From NCBI GenBank assembly GCA_947497455.1, contig CANMGU010000001.1:1736001-1800000 (forward strand): a stretch of DNA of 64,000 nucleotides, given 5' to 3'. The notes below the pieces were generated by a model. It was not told the DNA's origin. It made no database searches and saw only the letters and a list, made by a program, of their open reading frames with translations. The stretch comes from an uncultured Sphingomonadaceae bacterium (lineage in GTDB: Bacteria; Pseudomonadota; Alphaproteobacteria; Sphingomonadales; Sphingomonadaceae). Shown piece by piece: positions 19,288 through 28,597 of the stretch; the stretch's first letter is position 1; the number at the start of each line of letters is the position of its first letter. A program made the position numbers and the translations under genes.

Positions 19288-20676
19288 CTACTTATTTTTG
19301 CCCTTGCCCTTGCCACCGCCTTTGCCGCCGCCTTTGCCAGGGTTGCTGTCGTCAAAGCCGTCATCGTCATTGCCATGGCCATTATTGCCATCGTCGTCGT
19401 CATCACCGCCCTTGCCTTTGCCGTGCCCTTTTCCGTGCCCTTTGCCAGGATTATCATCGTCAGAGTCGTCATCATCATTGCCGTGGCCATTATTGCCATC
19501 GTCATCGTCGTCATCATCACCCTTGCCATTGCCTTTGCCGGGATTGCTGTCGTCTAAGCCGCCATCATCATTGCCATGGCCATTATTGCCGTCGTCGTCA
19601 TCGCTATCGGCGTCGCCGCTACCGGGTTGATTGTCATTATCGCCCTGATCATCGTCGCCTTGATCGTCGTCACCCTGATCTTCATCACCCTGGTCTTCAT
19701 CACCCTGGTCTTCATCACCCTGGTCGTCATCGCCCTGGTCGTCATCGCCCTGGTCGTCGTCGCCCTGGTCGTCGTCGCCTTGATCGTCGTCATCGCCCTG
19801 ATCAAGGTCGCCTTCCTCGTCATCGGCAATGATTTCGCTTACGATTTCCTCTCCACCGCCAATGGCATCGATGGCGTCTTCGCCAGCGCCAACGGATTCT
19901 TCTGCATTTTCGACAAAGACGAATCTGTTGTAACTAACATCACCACGGATCAGACCATTGGTCAGTTCAGCAAGTTCAACACCCTCCTCGCTAATTGGGA
20001 CTGAGATTGTTCCTGACAAGCCAGTCGCAGGAGATCCTGATGCGGAAACAGTCGGTGCTGCTGTCACGCTAACCCTATCGGTATCTACTGGTTTGTTAGG
20101 TGACTTAATCACCCGTCGTTCGCCGTCAATAACCACCAGGCTGAACGGATCATTGGCATTGATCATACCGATAACACCAGGCGTCACCAGTTCGGAAGCG
20201 CCTTCATCCAGCGTTGAGACTTCTACGGCTCCTTCGGTGACCTGAACGGCAGACCCTTCAGCGCTTACTGAAACACTAAAGGTCGTTCCTTTGACAACAG
20301 CCGCCATATAGGGTGTTTTAACACCGAAATGCGGCGTTTCTTTTTTGTCGATACGGAACAGGACATTGCCGAGATATTCGATAATCTGAGTGACCTTACC
20401 GCTCTTTTCCGGCGCTGCAATCTCGATATGGCTGGCTGGCGATACAACCAGATATTCACCGCCACGCAGCAAGACTGCCCGCCCCTTTGGGCCGGTTTTG
20501 ATGACATCGCCTGGTGCCAATTTGGTCTGGCGCTGCGCAATCTTCACAACCCCCTTGCGCGCTACTGTTACATTCCCGCTAATTTCCGACACTTGCCAGC
20601 CTGGCGTGCCCGCATAGGCAGCACCGCTTGACAATAAGGCCGCGACAACAAGCGACTTGGTAATGGGATGATTCAT
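19288..20676 (-). CDS. Exported FecR-domain protein with acidic repeat tail
   Basis: 462 residues. The signal peptide ends near AYA (residue 22). A FecR-type domain follows (about 55-150), ending in the typical KTPYMAAVVKGTTFSV. A linker leads to a very acidic tail: about eleven 5-residue units of the type DDQGD at residues 292-347, then three 20-residue repeats (363-382, 393-412, 429-448) containing GNNGHGNDD and NPGKG, and finally a Gly/Lys-rich end. Unlike classic FecR it has no membrane helix and no sigma-factor neighbour. Asp-rich units suggest divalent metal binding (inference). It is divergent from a TpsB transporter and upstream of the CHASE2-EAL gene on the same strand. Function unknown. 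Confidence 0.85.
   Translation of the reverse strand: MNHPITKSLVVAALLSSGAAYAGTPGWQVSEISGNVTVARKGVVKIAQRQTKLAPGDVIKTGPKGRAVLLRGGEYLVVSPASHIEIAAPEKSGKVTQIIEYLGNVLFRIDKKETPHFGVKTPYMAAVVKGTTFSVSVSAEGSAVQVTEGAVEVSTLDEGASELVTPGVIGMINANDPFSLVVIDGERRVIKSPNKPVDTDRVSVTAAPTVSASGSPATGLSGTISVPISEEGVELAELTNGLIRGDVSYNRFVFVENAEESVGAGEDAIDAIGGGEEIVSEIIADDEEGDLDQGDDDDQGDDDQGDDDQGDDDQGDDDQGDEDQGDEDQGDEDQGDDDQGDDDQGDNDNQPGSGDADSDDDDGNNGHGNDDGGLDDSNPGKGNGKGDDDDDDDGNNGHGNDDDDSDDDNPGKGHGKGHGKGKGGDDDDDGNNGHGNDDDGFDDSNPGKGGGKGGGKGKGKNK
19333..19590 (-). repeat. Three 60-bp coding repeats (GNNGHGNDD...NPGKG)
   Basis: Three diverged copies of a 20-codon unit lie at 19531-19590, 19441-19500 and 19333-19392 inside the FecR-domain gene, separated by Asp- or Gly/Lys-rich spacers of variable length. 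Each encodes an Asn-Asn-Gly-His-Gly-Asn-Asp-Asp core followed by Asn-Pro-Gly-Lys-Gly. This is expected to be length-variable between strains. Confidence 0.85.
19636..19803 (-). repeat. 15-bp tandem repeat array encoding DDQGD units
   Basis: About eleven consecutive 15-bp units encode Asp/Glu-Asp-Gln-Gly-Asp. The copies differ mainly at third codon positions and by Asp/Glu exchange in three adjacent units, so the array is old enough to have drifted while the amino-acid pattern was kept. The frame is preserved throughout. Confidence 0.9.
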
Positions 20677-20748
20677 AACAGCTACTCTTCATTAAATTGA
20701 ACTTGCCTGTCTAAGAACCGGAATTGAAGATAAGAAAAACATAGCTAG

Positions 20749-20763
20749 TTAAAAGCATCTTAA
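20749..20763 (-). promoter_or_regulatory. Candidate CtrA box upstream of the FecR-domain gene
   Basis: A perfect TTAA-N7-TTAA motif, continued by C on the minus strand (TTAA-GATGCTT-TTAAC), lies 73 bp upstream of the FecR-gene ATG. It matches the full CtrA recognition sequence known from Caulobacter and other alphaproteobacteria. The local A+T richness raises the chance of a random match. Confidence 0.5.
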
Positions 20764-20776
20764 TTTTTTGCCTCTG

Positions 20777-20792
20777 ATAACCAACATTTAAC
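20777..20792 (+). promoter_or_regulatory. Near-consensus CtrA box upstream of the TpsB gene
   Basis: ATAA-CCAACAT-TTAAC matches the CtrA motif with one mismatch in the first half-site. It points towards the TpsB gene, ending 55 bp before its GTG start, and lies 14 bp from the perfect box that faces the FecR gene. Confidence 0.35.
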
Positions 20793-20846
20793 ACCGCTAG
20801 TCTACACTCGTGATCTGACCAGATTTTCAAGAGTATCGATATTACT

Positions 20847-22544
20847 GTGTTGCGTATCCTATCCACTTCCAGCCTGTTGGCATTTTCCGTTCCGGCACAG
20901 GCACAGCCTGTTGCAATGGCGCAGGACCGCCAGATTGCTGCATTGGATGCTGGGGTGTGGACGGCGGGATTCCCGGAACCCGATATTTCAATGCGATCCT
21001 CGGCTCGCCCGGAAGAACGATTCGCAAAGCCCGTGGATTTGACCATTGCAGAACCACAGACGCCCGATTCAGCACCGCTGTCTGAAGAAGCACCGACCAA
21101 TTTCCGGATCGGTGCCATCGGCGTGGTTGGGGCAGATGCGCTGGATGTTGAGGTCTTCTCTCCAGTGGTCGAAACCTTCATCGGTCAGGAAGCGACCGAA
21201 GAGGATCTCGCCTCGCTGACCCAGCAAATAGCCGATATTGCGCGGGAAGAGGGTTATATATTCGCTTCGGCCTATATTCCGGAACAATCGGTGCAAATGG
21301 GTGTGTTAGAAATCAAGCTGATTGAAGGCATGGTTGATGCGGTGCGAATCATTGGTTCAGACAATCAACATTTGCTAAAACTATTATCCTCTCTGGAGGG
21401 TAAGGTTGCCCATCGGCCCGAGATTGAACGTCGCTTGCTGCTTGCTGGCGATATTCCCGACATCCGCGTGCGATCGACCAAGTTTCTGCAGGAAGATGGC
21501 CGGAATATCCTGCAAGTCACAGTTCGTGAGCGCGGCGACCGTGCGCGCATACAGGCTGACAATTACGGGAGCGAGAGCTTTGGGCCGATTAGAGCGCGAC
21601 TTTCCGCCGACTTGAAGGCAGCGATCAATGACTCAGATGCACTGGGTGTCGCCATAAGAACCAATCCGATTGACCCTAAGGAGATACTCTCGGTTAGCGG
21701 CTATTATGAAAGTGCGATCGGCACTGATGGTCTAAAGGCCGGTATTGCTGGCTCGGTGGGAGATACGGCACCGGGTGGCAACGCGGGCGGTTCCGATATT
21801 TCGGGGGAAAGCCGATATCTCGCTCTATATGCTAGCTATCCCGTGGTTCGGGCGACGTCCGGCAGCCTGTGGATCGAGACCGAAGCCGCCTATCTGTCGA
21901 TCAATCGCGACGATATGAACGCGCTGATCCGAGAAGATACAGAAGTCACCGTTTCATTAGGGCTTCGAGGGGAGTTCCCGTTTGCCGGTGGCAGGGTGCG
22001 TGCCGGTGCCGCCATAGTACAGGGTTTCGACATTTTCGGCGCGACCCGTTTGGGTAATCCTTTGGCGTCTCGGCGGGATGGTGATGGCGTATTTACAAAA
22101 GGGGAATATTGGGCCGATTTCAGAACCGGATTAACCAAAGACCTTAGTATCTATCTTGCGGCTCGAGGTCAGATCGCCAACCGCCCTCTACTTGCGGCGC
22201 AGGAACTCAGCATTGGCGGAGCGTATCGCGTGCGCGGCTATGACTTCAGCGAATTGTCCGGTGACGAAGGCTTTTATGGTCTAGCTGAGCTGCGATATAC
22301 TATAAAATCGCGACCATCTTGGCTCAAACGGCTACAAATATACGGATTTGCCGACATGGGCTATGTCAGCGATATCGCCAGTGATAGCAGTGAAGGTACA
22401 TTAATCTCCGCCGGTCCGGGCGTTCGTGGACGCGTTGGGCCACTTGATTTTGAGCTAGAATCCGCGCTCCCGATCAATCGCGATCGCGAGAATAGCGACG
22501 ATAAGTCTCCCCATGTAAATGTTCGGGTCGGCATGGATTTTTGA
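20847..22544 (+). CDS. TpsB-type outer membrane transporter (ShlB/FhaC/HecB family)
   Basis: Two-partner-secretion translocator of the Omp85 superfamily. 565 residues from GTG 20847: signal peptide ending near AQA (residue 19), an unstructured linker, a POTRA_2 domain (about 83-165), a second POTRA region (about 166-230), then a 16-strand-type barrel ending in the outer-membrane signature NVRVGMDF. The conserved VRGY motif of barrel loop 6 is at about residue 462. No TpsA-type exoprotein with a haemagglutination domain is adjacent. The only exported neighbour is the divergent FecR acidic-repeat protein, which is therefore the obvious candidate partner (inference). Confidence 0.88.
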   Translation: MLRILSTSSLLAFSVPAQAQPVAMAQDRQIAALDAGVWTAGFPEPDISMRSSARPEERFAKPVDLTIAEPQTPDSAPLSEEAPTNFRIGAIGVVGADALDVEVFSPVVETFIGQEATEEDLASLTQQIADIAREEGYIFASAYIPEQSVQMGVLEIKLIEGMVDAVRIIGSDNQHLLKLLSSLEGKVAHRPEIERRLLLAGDIPDIRVRSTKFLQEDGRNILQVTVRERGDRARIQADNYGSESFGPIRARLSADLKAAINDSDALGVAIRTNPIDPKEILSVSGYYESAIGTDGLKAGIAGSVGDTAPGGNAGGSDISGESRYLALYASYPVVRATSGSLWIETEAAYLSINRDDMNALIREDTEVTVSLGLRGEFPFAGGRVRAGAAIVQGFDIFGATRLGNPLASRRDGDGVFTKGEYWADFRTGLTKDLSIYLAARGQIANRPLLAAQELSIGGAYRVRGYDFSELSGDEGFYGLAELRYTIKSRPSWLKRLQIYGFADMGYVSDIASDSSEGTLISAGPGVRGRVGPLDFELESALPINRDRENSDDKSPHVNVRVGMDF

Positions 22545-22586
22545 TCGCGGCATAGCTTGCCCACGGCCAACGGAAAACAGCTCTAT

Positions 22587-23375
22587 TCACTCTGGCTTAT
22601 AGCCAAAGGATTCTTCCGCCATCTTGACGAGCTCAGGGTCTGCTTCGGGCAATTCATCCGGTAGCGCGGCTTCCAATGCTTCTGCAACATGGGTCATCGC
22701 GGCAATCCGCGCGGATTTCTTATCGTTACCGTCAATCACCTTCCACGGTGCCCAACGCGTGTCGGTCTGTTTGAACATATCCTCTATGGCATCGATATAA
22801 TCCTCCCGTTTGGAACGGTTGCGAAAGTCTTCTGCGGTAATTTTCCAGCGTTTGTAGGGAATGTTCAGGCGCCGAGCGAAACGCTTGTCCTGCTTCTCCT
22901 GTGTCACGTGGAAGAAAATCTTGATGAGGTTTATCCCGCTATCAATCCGCTGCGCTTCAAATTCGTTGATCTCATCATAAGCGCGTTTCCATTCGGTTTT
23001 GCTGCAAAAGCCCTCGACACGCTCCACCAGGACGCGGCCGTACCAGCTGCGGTCGAGAATCGTGATATTGCGCTTGGCCGGCAGTTTCAGCCAGAAACGC
23101 CAAAGAAAGTGATGATCCTTTTCAACCTGTGTCGGGGCGCTAATCGGACAGACTTCAAAATAGCGCGGATCCCATTCGGTGGTCATGCGGCGAATAGAAC
23201 CGCCCTTGCCTGCTGCATCCCAGCCTTCAAACACGATCATCGAGCGGCTGCCATGAATGATATGTTTGAAATGCACCTGCGCCAGCCGCTCCTGCAACTG
23301 TTTCAATTTCTTGTCATAGTCGCCGTCAAAACCTTGGTCAGATTCATAGTCCGATAATTTGATCTTCTTGCTCAT
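22587..23375 (-). CDS. ppk2: Polyphosphate kinase 2 family protein
   Basis: Transfers phosphate between polyphosphate and nucleotides. The 262-residue single-domain protein has the PPK2 Walker A motif FEGWDAAGKGGS, the Walker B-like ILDRSWYGRVLVERV and the lid region KRFARRLNIPYKRWK. ATG 23375 was preferred to an in-frame TTG at 23399. Whether it makes NTP or NDP products (class I, II or III) cannot be decided by eye. ppk1 and ppx are 6 kb away, so this genome has both polyphosphate kinase types. It is convergent with the TpsB gene. Confidence 0.92.
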   Translation of the reverse strand: MSKKIKLSDYESDQGFDGDYDKKLKQLQERLAQVHFKHIIHGSRSMIVFEGWDAAGKGGSIRRMTTEWDPRYFEVCPISAPTQVEKDHHFLWRFWLKLPAKRNITILDRSWYGRVLVERVEGFCSKTEWKRAYDEINEFEAQRIDSGINLIKIFFHVTQEKQDKRFARRLNIPYKRWKITAEDFRNRSKREDYIDAIEDMFKQTDTRWAPWKVIDGNDKKSARIAAMTHVAEALEAALPDELPEADPELVKMAEESFGYKPE

Positions 23376-23468
23376 GCTTCGTCCCGAAATGTCAGCCAAC
23401 CCGCACTAACGGGCATGCTGGCTTACTATAGGATGGAATAAAGACCGAATCGATTAACCCTCTTTAGG

Positions 23469-24446
23469 TCAGTTAGCTTCGGCAATGGCTGGCGCTTCAA
23501 CAGGCTCTGATGCCGCATAGCGGATATCCATGTCATTCAGCGCCTGTTGACGATCTTCAACCCGCCGGACCGCCTGGCGAATTTCACCCTTCTTGCCAGA
23601 CATTTGACCGGCCTCGGTATAAAAAGCCAATGCCATGTCCAGCGCGCCAGCTTGCTCTGCGCAAAGGCCGCGATTAAAAGCTATCGAGACATGCGCTGCG
23701 CCATTGGTGGCAACTTCGTCCCACATCCGGCAAGCCTCCTGCTCGTCGGTCTTGGTCATCTTCACCGCCGCCCTGAAAAATTTGGCAGTCGCCTTGTCCA
23801 TGCCTTTGCGACCTTCCAGCACTCGTATATTCTGGCGTCTTTCAATCGGCGCGAGATCGCGTCGCACGGCATGGGCCGCGCTTTTGATCATCCCGAGAAT
23901 AACGCCTTCACTGCTGAAAAAGCTCTCTTTGCGGCCACAAACAGTCTGTTCATTACCATTGGACTTGCGGTCCGAATAAATCGTCTGACCGTCGCTAAAG
24001 CGGGACAGTCGGATCTGGGCCTGAAATTCGATAACCCGTTTGAGGCAAGACACTTCTATGCTTTTGCGCTTCTCGCACTTGCCCTTTTCGTTCCGTTCGA
24101 CACAGCGATCACGATAGGCCGTGGTCGGATATTCTTCGATGCCAGCCGTCGCTGTTCCAGACAATGTCCCTTCTGGTTCCACCGCTGAACGCCCTGCAAT
24201 CACTTTGAAATAGGGCGCTCCGTCAATCTCGATATCGCTCAGCTTGTCTTCGATTTCAAAAGCCAATGCGGTTCCATCACTGCCGCCAAATCGATCTATA
24301 GAGATAGACTTGATCGGCGCGATATTAGGCGCGCGGGCAGGATAGAGTCCCTCGATCTGCAATGTTTCTGCTTGCGCGGTGGTCGCGAGAGAAAGTGCCA
24401 CCAGTCCCACTGAAGCCACTTTACTGATAGATAGAACTTGCTTCAT
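23469..24446 (-). CDS. Exported protein of unknown function
   Basis: I do not recognise the family. 325 residues with a clear signal peptide (cleavage after AQA, about residue 26). The N-terminal part (about 45-190) starts KSISIDRFGGSDGTALAFEIEDKL, which resembles CsgG/LpoB/TolB-N-like periplasmic domains that open with a strand, a loop and a helix; this is a weak impression only. It includes six cysteines, some in CVERNEKGKCEKRK. The C-terminal part (about 225-305) looks like tetratricopeptide helices (ACRMWDEVA..., IAFNRGLCAEQAG). Probably periplasmic. It stands alone between PPK2 and a hydrolase gene. Confidence 0.75.
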   Translation of the reverse strand: MKQVLSISKVASVGLVALSLATTAQAETLQIEGLYPARAPNIAPIKSISIDRFGGSDGTALAFEIEDKLSDIEIDGAPYFKVIAGRSAVEPEGTLSGTATAGIEEYPTTAYRDRCVERNEKGKCEKRKSIEVSCLKRVIEFQAQIRLSRFSDGQTIYSDRKSNGNEQTVCGRKESFFSSEGVILGMIKSAAHAVRRDLAPIERRQNIRVLEGRKGMDKATAKFFRAAVKMTKTDEQEACRMWDEVATNGAAHVSIAFNRGLCAEQAGALDMALAFYTEAGQMSGKKGEIRQAVRRVEDRQQALNDMDIRYAASEPVEAPAIAEAN

Positions 24447-24536
24447 ATTACCCCTCTAACTCGTTCACTTGAAGGGGTTATCCCAGTTTAGCTGAACTCG
24501 CAATTACGAGTTCGTTCATCTTTTAACCTTGTTTTA

Positions 24537-25427
24537 TTAATGAATCAGTCCAGTGATAATATGTCGCGCAATCTGTTTGGGGTCTTGCATCGGCATGAAG
24601 TGCGAAAGTTCCGGGATATGGAGCTCTCGCGCGTTGGAGAATATGTCCGCCAGTCCTGGCCAGGTTGGACTATTGGCAAAGTCACGCACAGCAGTGACGT
24701 CATCGCCTGCCATTTGAGCGCGGAGGATGGCCACAGGCAACCTGATATTTTTTACCAGCGGATAGGGATCCAGCGACCGGAAGCCTTCATAAACAGACGC
24801 TTCAAGATAAGGTGGGCAAGCCAGCATGAAACCATTCTCATCATCGGCACGCAGCAATCCATATTGACAATAGTCCATCAACACATCGGGCCGCCAGAGA
24901 CTGAACGGATGGCGATCCTTAAACGCCGCAAACATCGCTTCGGGCGACTCCCAGCTGTTGCGACGCCGTGATACCGGATTCTGATTGGGATCAATATCCT
25001 TCGGATCGGGTGGATTTCGATAGATTTCCGGCTCTGTTATGGTGGGATCAACGAGAACGAGCCGCTCAAATCGCTCTGGCATCACATCAGCAGCCTGAAC
25101 CAATGCGTGTGCGCCCATGCTGTGACCAACCCCGATCAGGTCTTTGCAATCCAGTCCTGCGACCAGCGCACCAACCGCATTACCCATCAGACTCCAATCG
25201 CTCAGGCTATCGGGCTTTCCACTGCGGCCATGACCAATCTGGTCTACCGCAATGATATGATAGTCAGACGGCAGGGCCGCGATTGTCTTGTCCCAGCAAC
25301 GCGCATGGAAACCGGTAGCATGGACCATCAATATGGTCTGGTCGTCCGGACTACCCCACTCGAAATAGCAGAGATTGGTATCTCCCTGCTGAAATTGCTT
25401 TTCTGTTGGCTCCCCCGGCTCGTTCAT
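24537..25427 (-). CDS. Alpha/beta hydrolase
   Basis: 296 residues, cytosolic. The fold-typical oxyanion stretch is [12 protein letters not shown], and the nucleophile elbow is GHSMG with Ser103. The acid and the catalytic His are expected near [10 protein letters not shown] and [11 protein letters not shown]. Its substrate is unknown. The start codon overlaps the aspS stop (ATGA), so the two are probably translated together; this pairing looks like operon convenience and gives no functional hint. Confidence 0.88.
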   Translation of the reverse strand: MNEPGEPTEKQFQQGDTNLCYFEWGSPDDQTILMVHATGFHARCWDKTIAALPSDYHIIAVDQIGHGRSGKPDSLSDWSLMGNAVGALVAGLDCKDLIGVGHSMGAHALVQAADVMPERFERLVLVDPTITEPEIYRNPPDPKDIDPNQNPVSRRRNSWESPEAMFAAFKDRHPFSLWRPDVLMDYCQYGLLRADDENGFMLACPPYLEASVYEGFRSLDPYPLVKNIRLPVAILRAQMAGDDVTAVRDFANSPTWPGLADIFSNARELHIPELSHFMPMQDPKQIARHIITGLIH

Positions 25428-27208
25428 CCTTCTTTCGGCGGCTCCACGACACGGATATGCAGTTCACGCAATTGCTTGGGCGAAACACCGCTTGGTGCGC
25501 TCATCATCAAATCTTCCGCTTTCTGGTTCATCGGGAAGAGTACGACTTCACGGATATTGGGCTCATCGGCCAGCAACATCACGATCCGGTCAACACCGGG
25601 AGCAGACCCGCCATGCGGCGGAGCGCCGTATTTCAGCGCGTTGATCATACCGGAAAACTCGCTGTCGACAGCCGCTTTGTCATAGCCGGCAATTTCAAAG
25701 GCCTTGTACATGATATCCGGGCGGTGGTTCCGGATGGCACCAGAAGACAGCTCAATGCCATTACAGACAATATCATATTGCCAAGCAAGGATATCCAAGG
25801 GATCTTTGTTTTCCAGTGCATCCATCTCACCTTGCGGCATCGAGAAGGGATTATGCGAGAAGTCGAGTTTCTTCAATTCCTCGTCATATTCATACATGGG
25901 ATAATCAACCACCCAGCAGAATTTGAACTCATTTTCGTTTATCAGTCCTAGCTGTTCGGCAGCGCGCGTACGTGCGACGCCAGCCAATTTGGCGGCTTCG
26001 GCTTCCTTGCCAGCGGCAAAGAAAACTCCGTCATCCGGACCGCAGCCGAGGTCAGCTAGTAATTTCGCCGTACCTTCTTCGCCATGGTTCTTGGCAATTG
26101 GGCCGCCAGCGGCACCCTCTTTCATGTTGATGTAGCCGAGTCCCGCAAAACCTTCGCCGCGTGCCCAATTGTTCATGTCATCAAAAAACTTGCGGCTATT
26201 CTTGCCTGCTTCCGGTGCAACGAAGGCGCGCACGGTGCCGCCCGATGACGTAATCTTGTCAAACAGTCCAAAGCCGGAGCCTTTAAAATGTTCCGATACG
26301 TCCTGAATGATAATCGGGTTGCGAAGATCGGGCTTGTCCGATCCGTATTTCAGCATTGATTCCTTGTAAGGGATGCGCGGAAACTCACCAGCTGGCGTGA
26401 CGCTCTTGCCGTTGGCAAATTCTTCAAACACGCCGGCAAGAACCGGCTCAAGCGCTTGAAACACATCTTCCTGCGTTACAAAACTCATTTCCAGATCGAG
26501 CTGATAAAACTCACCCGGTGAACGATCCGCCCGTGCATCTTCATCACGGAAACAAGGTGCAATCTGAAAATAACGGTCAAAGCCTGCAACCATCAGCATC
26601 TGTTTGAACATCTGCGGAGCCTGCGGCAACGCATAGAATTTGCCAGGATGTACACGGCTTGGCACCAGATAGTCACGCGCACCTTCTGGCGAAGATGCGG
26701 TCAATATCGGAGTCTGGAATTCGGTAAAGCCTTGTTCGACCATACGGTTGCGTAAAGAAGCAATGACTTTCGAACGCAGCATCATATTTGCGTGCACTTT
26801 CTCACGCCGCAAATCGAGAAAACGATAACGCAGGCGGATATCTTCAGGATATTCCTGCTCTCCAAAAACCGGCATCGGCAGTTCTTCAGCCGGCCCCTGC
26901 ATCTCAACTGTCTCGGCAACCAGCTCCACTTCCCCGGTGGGCAGGTTCGCGTTGACCGTCTCCGAAGAGCGTGCTGCGACTTTACCCGTGACGGTGATGA
27001 CCGATTCCTTGCGTGCGGCATCTAGTAGCTTGAAGGCTTCGCTGCCTTCTTCACTGACAATCTGGGTCAAACCAAAATGGTCGCGCAAATCTACGAACAT
27101 CAAGTTGCCATGGTCACGTATATTGTGGATCCAACCCGACAGACGGACGTCTTCGCCAACGTTGGCGGTGCGAAGCTGTGAACAGTTATGGGAGCGATAT
27201 GCGTGCAT
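25424..27208 (-). CDS. aspS: Aspartate--tRNA ligase
   Basis: Charges tRNA-Asp. 594 residues, the bacterial-type length. It has an N-terminal OB anticodon-binding domain ([21 protein letters not shown]), the class II motif 2 region ([19 protein letters not shown], slightly shortened here), the bacterial GAD insertion, and the closing motif [14 protein letters not shown]. Alphaproteobacterial AspRS enzymes are often non-discriminating, but I cannot judge this from the sequence. The 198 bp up to rnd contain an ATGAAGG/CCTTCAT inverted repeat at 27289-27309. Confidence 0.98.
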   Translation of the reverse strand: MHAYRSHNCSQLRTANVGEDVRLSGWIHNIRDHGNLMFVDLRDHFGLTQIVSEEGSEAFKLLDAARKESVITVTGKVAARSSETVNANLPTGEVELVAETVEMQGPAEELPMPVFGEQEYPEDIRLRYRFLDLRREKVHANMMLRSKVIASLRNRMVEQGFTEFQTPILTASSPEGARDYLVPSRVHPGKFYALPQAPQMFKQMLMVAGFDRYFQIAPCFRDEDARADRSPGEFYQLDLEMSFVTQEDVFQALEPVLAGVFEEFANGKSVTPAGEFPRIPYKESMLKYGSDKPDLRNPIIIQDVSEHFKGSGFGLFDKITSSGGTVRAFVAPEAGKNSRKFFDDMNNWARGEGFAGLGYINMKEGAAGGPIAKNHGEEGTAKLLADLGCGPDDGVFFAAGKEAEAAKLAGVARTRAAEQLGLINENEFKFCWVVDYPMYEYDEELKKLDFSHNPFSMPQGEMDALENKDPLDILAWQYDIVCNGIELSSGAIRNHRPDIMYKAFEIAGYDKAAVDSEFSGMINALKYGAPPHGGSAPGVDRIVMLLADEPNIREVVLFPMNQKAEDLMMSAPSGVSPKQLRELHIRVVEPPKEG

Positions 27209-27406
27209 GATGAACCTTTGATATTGGAATGTTTCTGATCGCGAAACTTATGAGGGCGTAACACAGCCCGAAAGAACATTTGTCAAGGATGAAGGTTTTA
27301 TTCCTTCATTCTTATTGCCGCCCCAAGACGGGACAAATGCGCAAGACTATAGAAATTGTCTATGAGAAATGTTTGCGAGCCTTGGAACAGCTTGTATAGA
27401 ACCTCC

Positions 27407-28597
27407 ATGAAAATTCTTCCATTGCTGACCGACAATCAGGATATTGCCGACATTTGTGAACGCTTTTCGACCGCCGACTTTGTCGCGGTGGATACCGAGT
27501 TCATGCGCGAAAATACATATTGGCCGATCCTTTGCCTGATCCAGATTTCCGACGGCAAAGAAGCCGCCGCCATTGATCCGCTTGCCAAGGACGTCGATCT
27601 GAAACCATTGATGGATCTGTTGGTCGACAATGAAGAGGTTTTGAAAATTTTCCATGCCGGCGGTCAGGATGTCGAAATCATCCATAATATGACCGGAAAA
27701 ACGCCGCATCCGATATTCGACACACAAGTCGCCGCCATGGCCTTGGGCCCCAGCGAGCAAATCGGCTATGCCAATCTCGTGGACAGCTGGCTCGGTATCA
27801 CACTCGACAAAGGTGCGCGCTTCACGGACTGGTCGCGGCGTCCGCTGAACGATCGGCAAATTGCATATGCCATAGGTGACGTGACCCATTTGTCGGAAAT
27901 TTTTCCGATGATGTTGGAAAAGCTAATCGAAACCGGACGCGGAATGTGGATCAATGCGGAGATGGAAAAACTCGCGGACCCGGAAAATTATATCAACGAT
28001 CCGGCAAATTCCTGGCGCCGCGTCAAGTTTCAGGGCCGCAATCTGGAAGCGCTTGGCCGTCTGAAGGCTCTCGCAGCCTGGCGGGAAAAAGAAGCCCAGT
28101 CGAAAGACATGCCCCGCGGACGGATCATGCGTGACGAGACACTGGCCGATATTGCCGCCCATCCCCCGAAAGATCAGCACAAATTATCCCAGGTCCGCGG
28201 CCTGTCATCAGGCTGGAAGAATAACGATATTGGCGAACGGCTAATGGATGCCCTTGTAACGGCCGAGCCGCTCGCCAAGGAGGAATTGCCCGAACGCAGC
28301 GGCCGTCGTCCCAAATTCAGCAAGGAAAATGCGCTGGTCGCAGATCTCTTGAAGTTGCTGCTCAAAATTCGGTCTGCAGAAATGAATGTGGCATCCAAGT
28401 TACTTGCCCGCGCCGACGATCTGGAACGCATTGTCGGCGGCGAGCGGGATGGGGTCGCCTTGCTGCAAGGTTGGCGGTACGAAGAATTTGGCCGCGATGC
28501 CATCGACTTGATCGAAGGCCGCATGAGCTTTACCGTCAAGGACGGCAAGCTCCAGATGACTCACCAACCTGAAACAGAGGATGAAGCGGCAGAATGA
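27407..28597 (+). CDS. rnd: Ribonuclease D
   Basis: 3'-5' exoribonuclease acting on tRNA precursors. The DEDD catalytic core begins with FVAVDTEFMRE, continues with IFHAGGQDVEII, and ends with the DEDDy-type tyrosine motif RQIAYAIGDVTHL. An HRDC domain follows (about residues 205-290). 396 residues from ATG 27407; an open extension to 27356 is unlikely because the family N-terminus starts at 27407. Its stop overlaps the start of the next gene. Confidence 0.95.
   Translation: MKILPLLTDNQDIADICERFSTADFVAVDTEFMRENTYWPILCLIQISDGKEAAAIDPLAKDVDLKPLMDLLVDNEEVLKIFHAGGQDVEIIHNMTGKTPHPIFDTQVAAMALGPSEQIGYANLVDSWLGITLDKGARFTDWSRRPLNDRQIAYAIGDVTHLSEIFPMMLEKLIETGRGMWINAEMEKLADPENYINDPANSWRRVKFQGRNLEALGRLKALAAWREKEAQSKDMPRGRIMRDETLADIAAHPPKDQHKLSQVRGLSSGWKNNDIGERLMDALVTAEPLAKEELPERSGRRPKFSKENALVADLLKLLLKIRSAEMNVASKLLARADDLERIVGGERDGVALLQGWRYEEFGRDAIDLIEGRMSFTVKDGKLQMTHQPETEDEAAE

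Noticed and set aside
19298-20004. Long Leu/Val/Ile-rich open frames opposite the acidic repeats
   Set aside because: They arise from the complement of GAY and GGN codons in the repeat array and would be featureless hydrophobic polymers.
24523-24537. TTAA-N7-TTAT considered as a CtrA box upstream of the exported protein gene
   Set aside because: One half-site is imperfect, the trailing C is missing, and it overlaps the stop codon of the hydrolase gene in A+T-rich sequence.
27289-27309. Inverted repeat ATGAAGG/CCTTCAT considered as a terminator
   Set aside because: It lies between divergent genes (aspS and rnd), where no transcript ends; it may be an operator but nothing supports a specific one.
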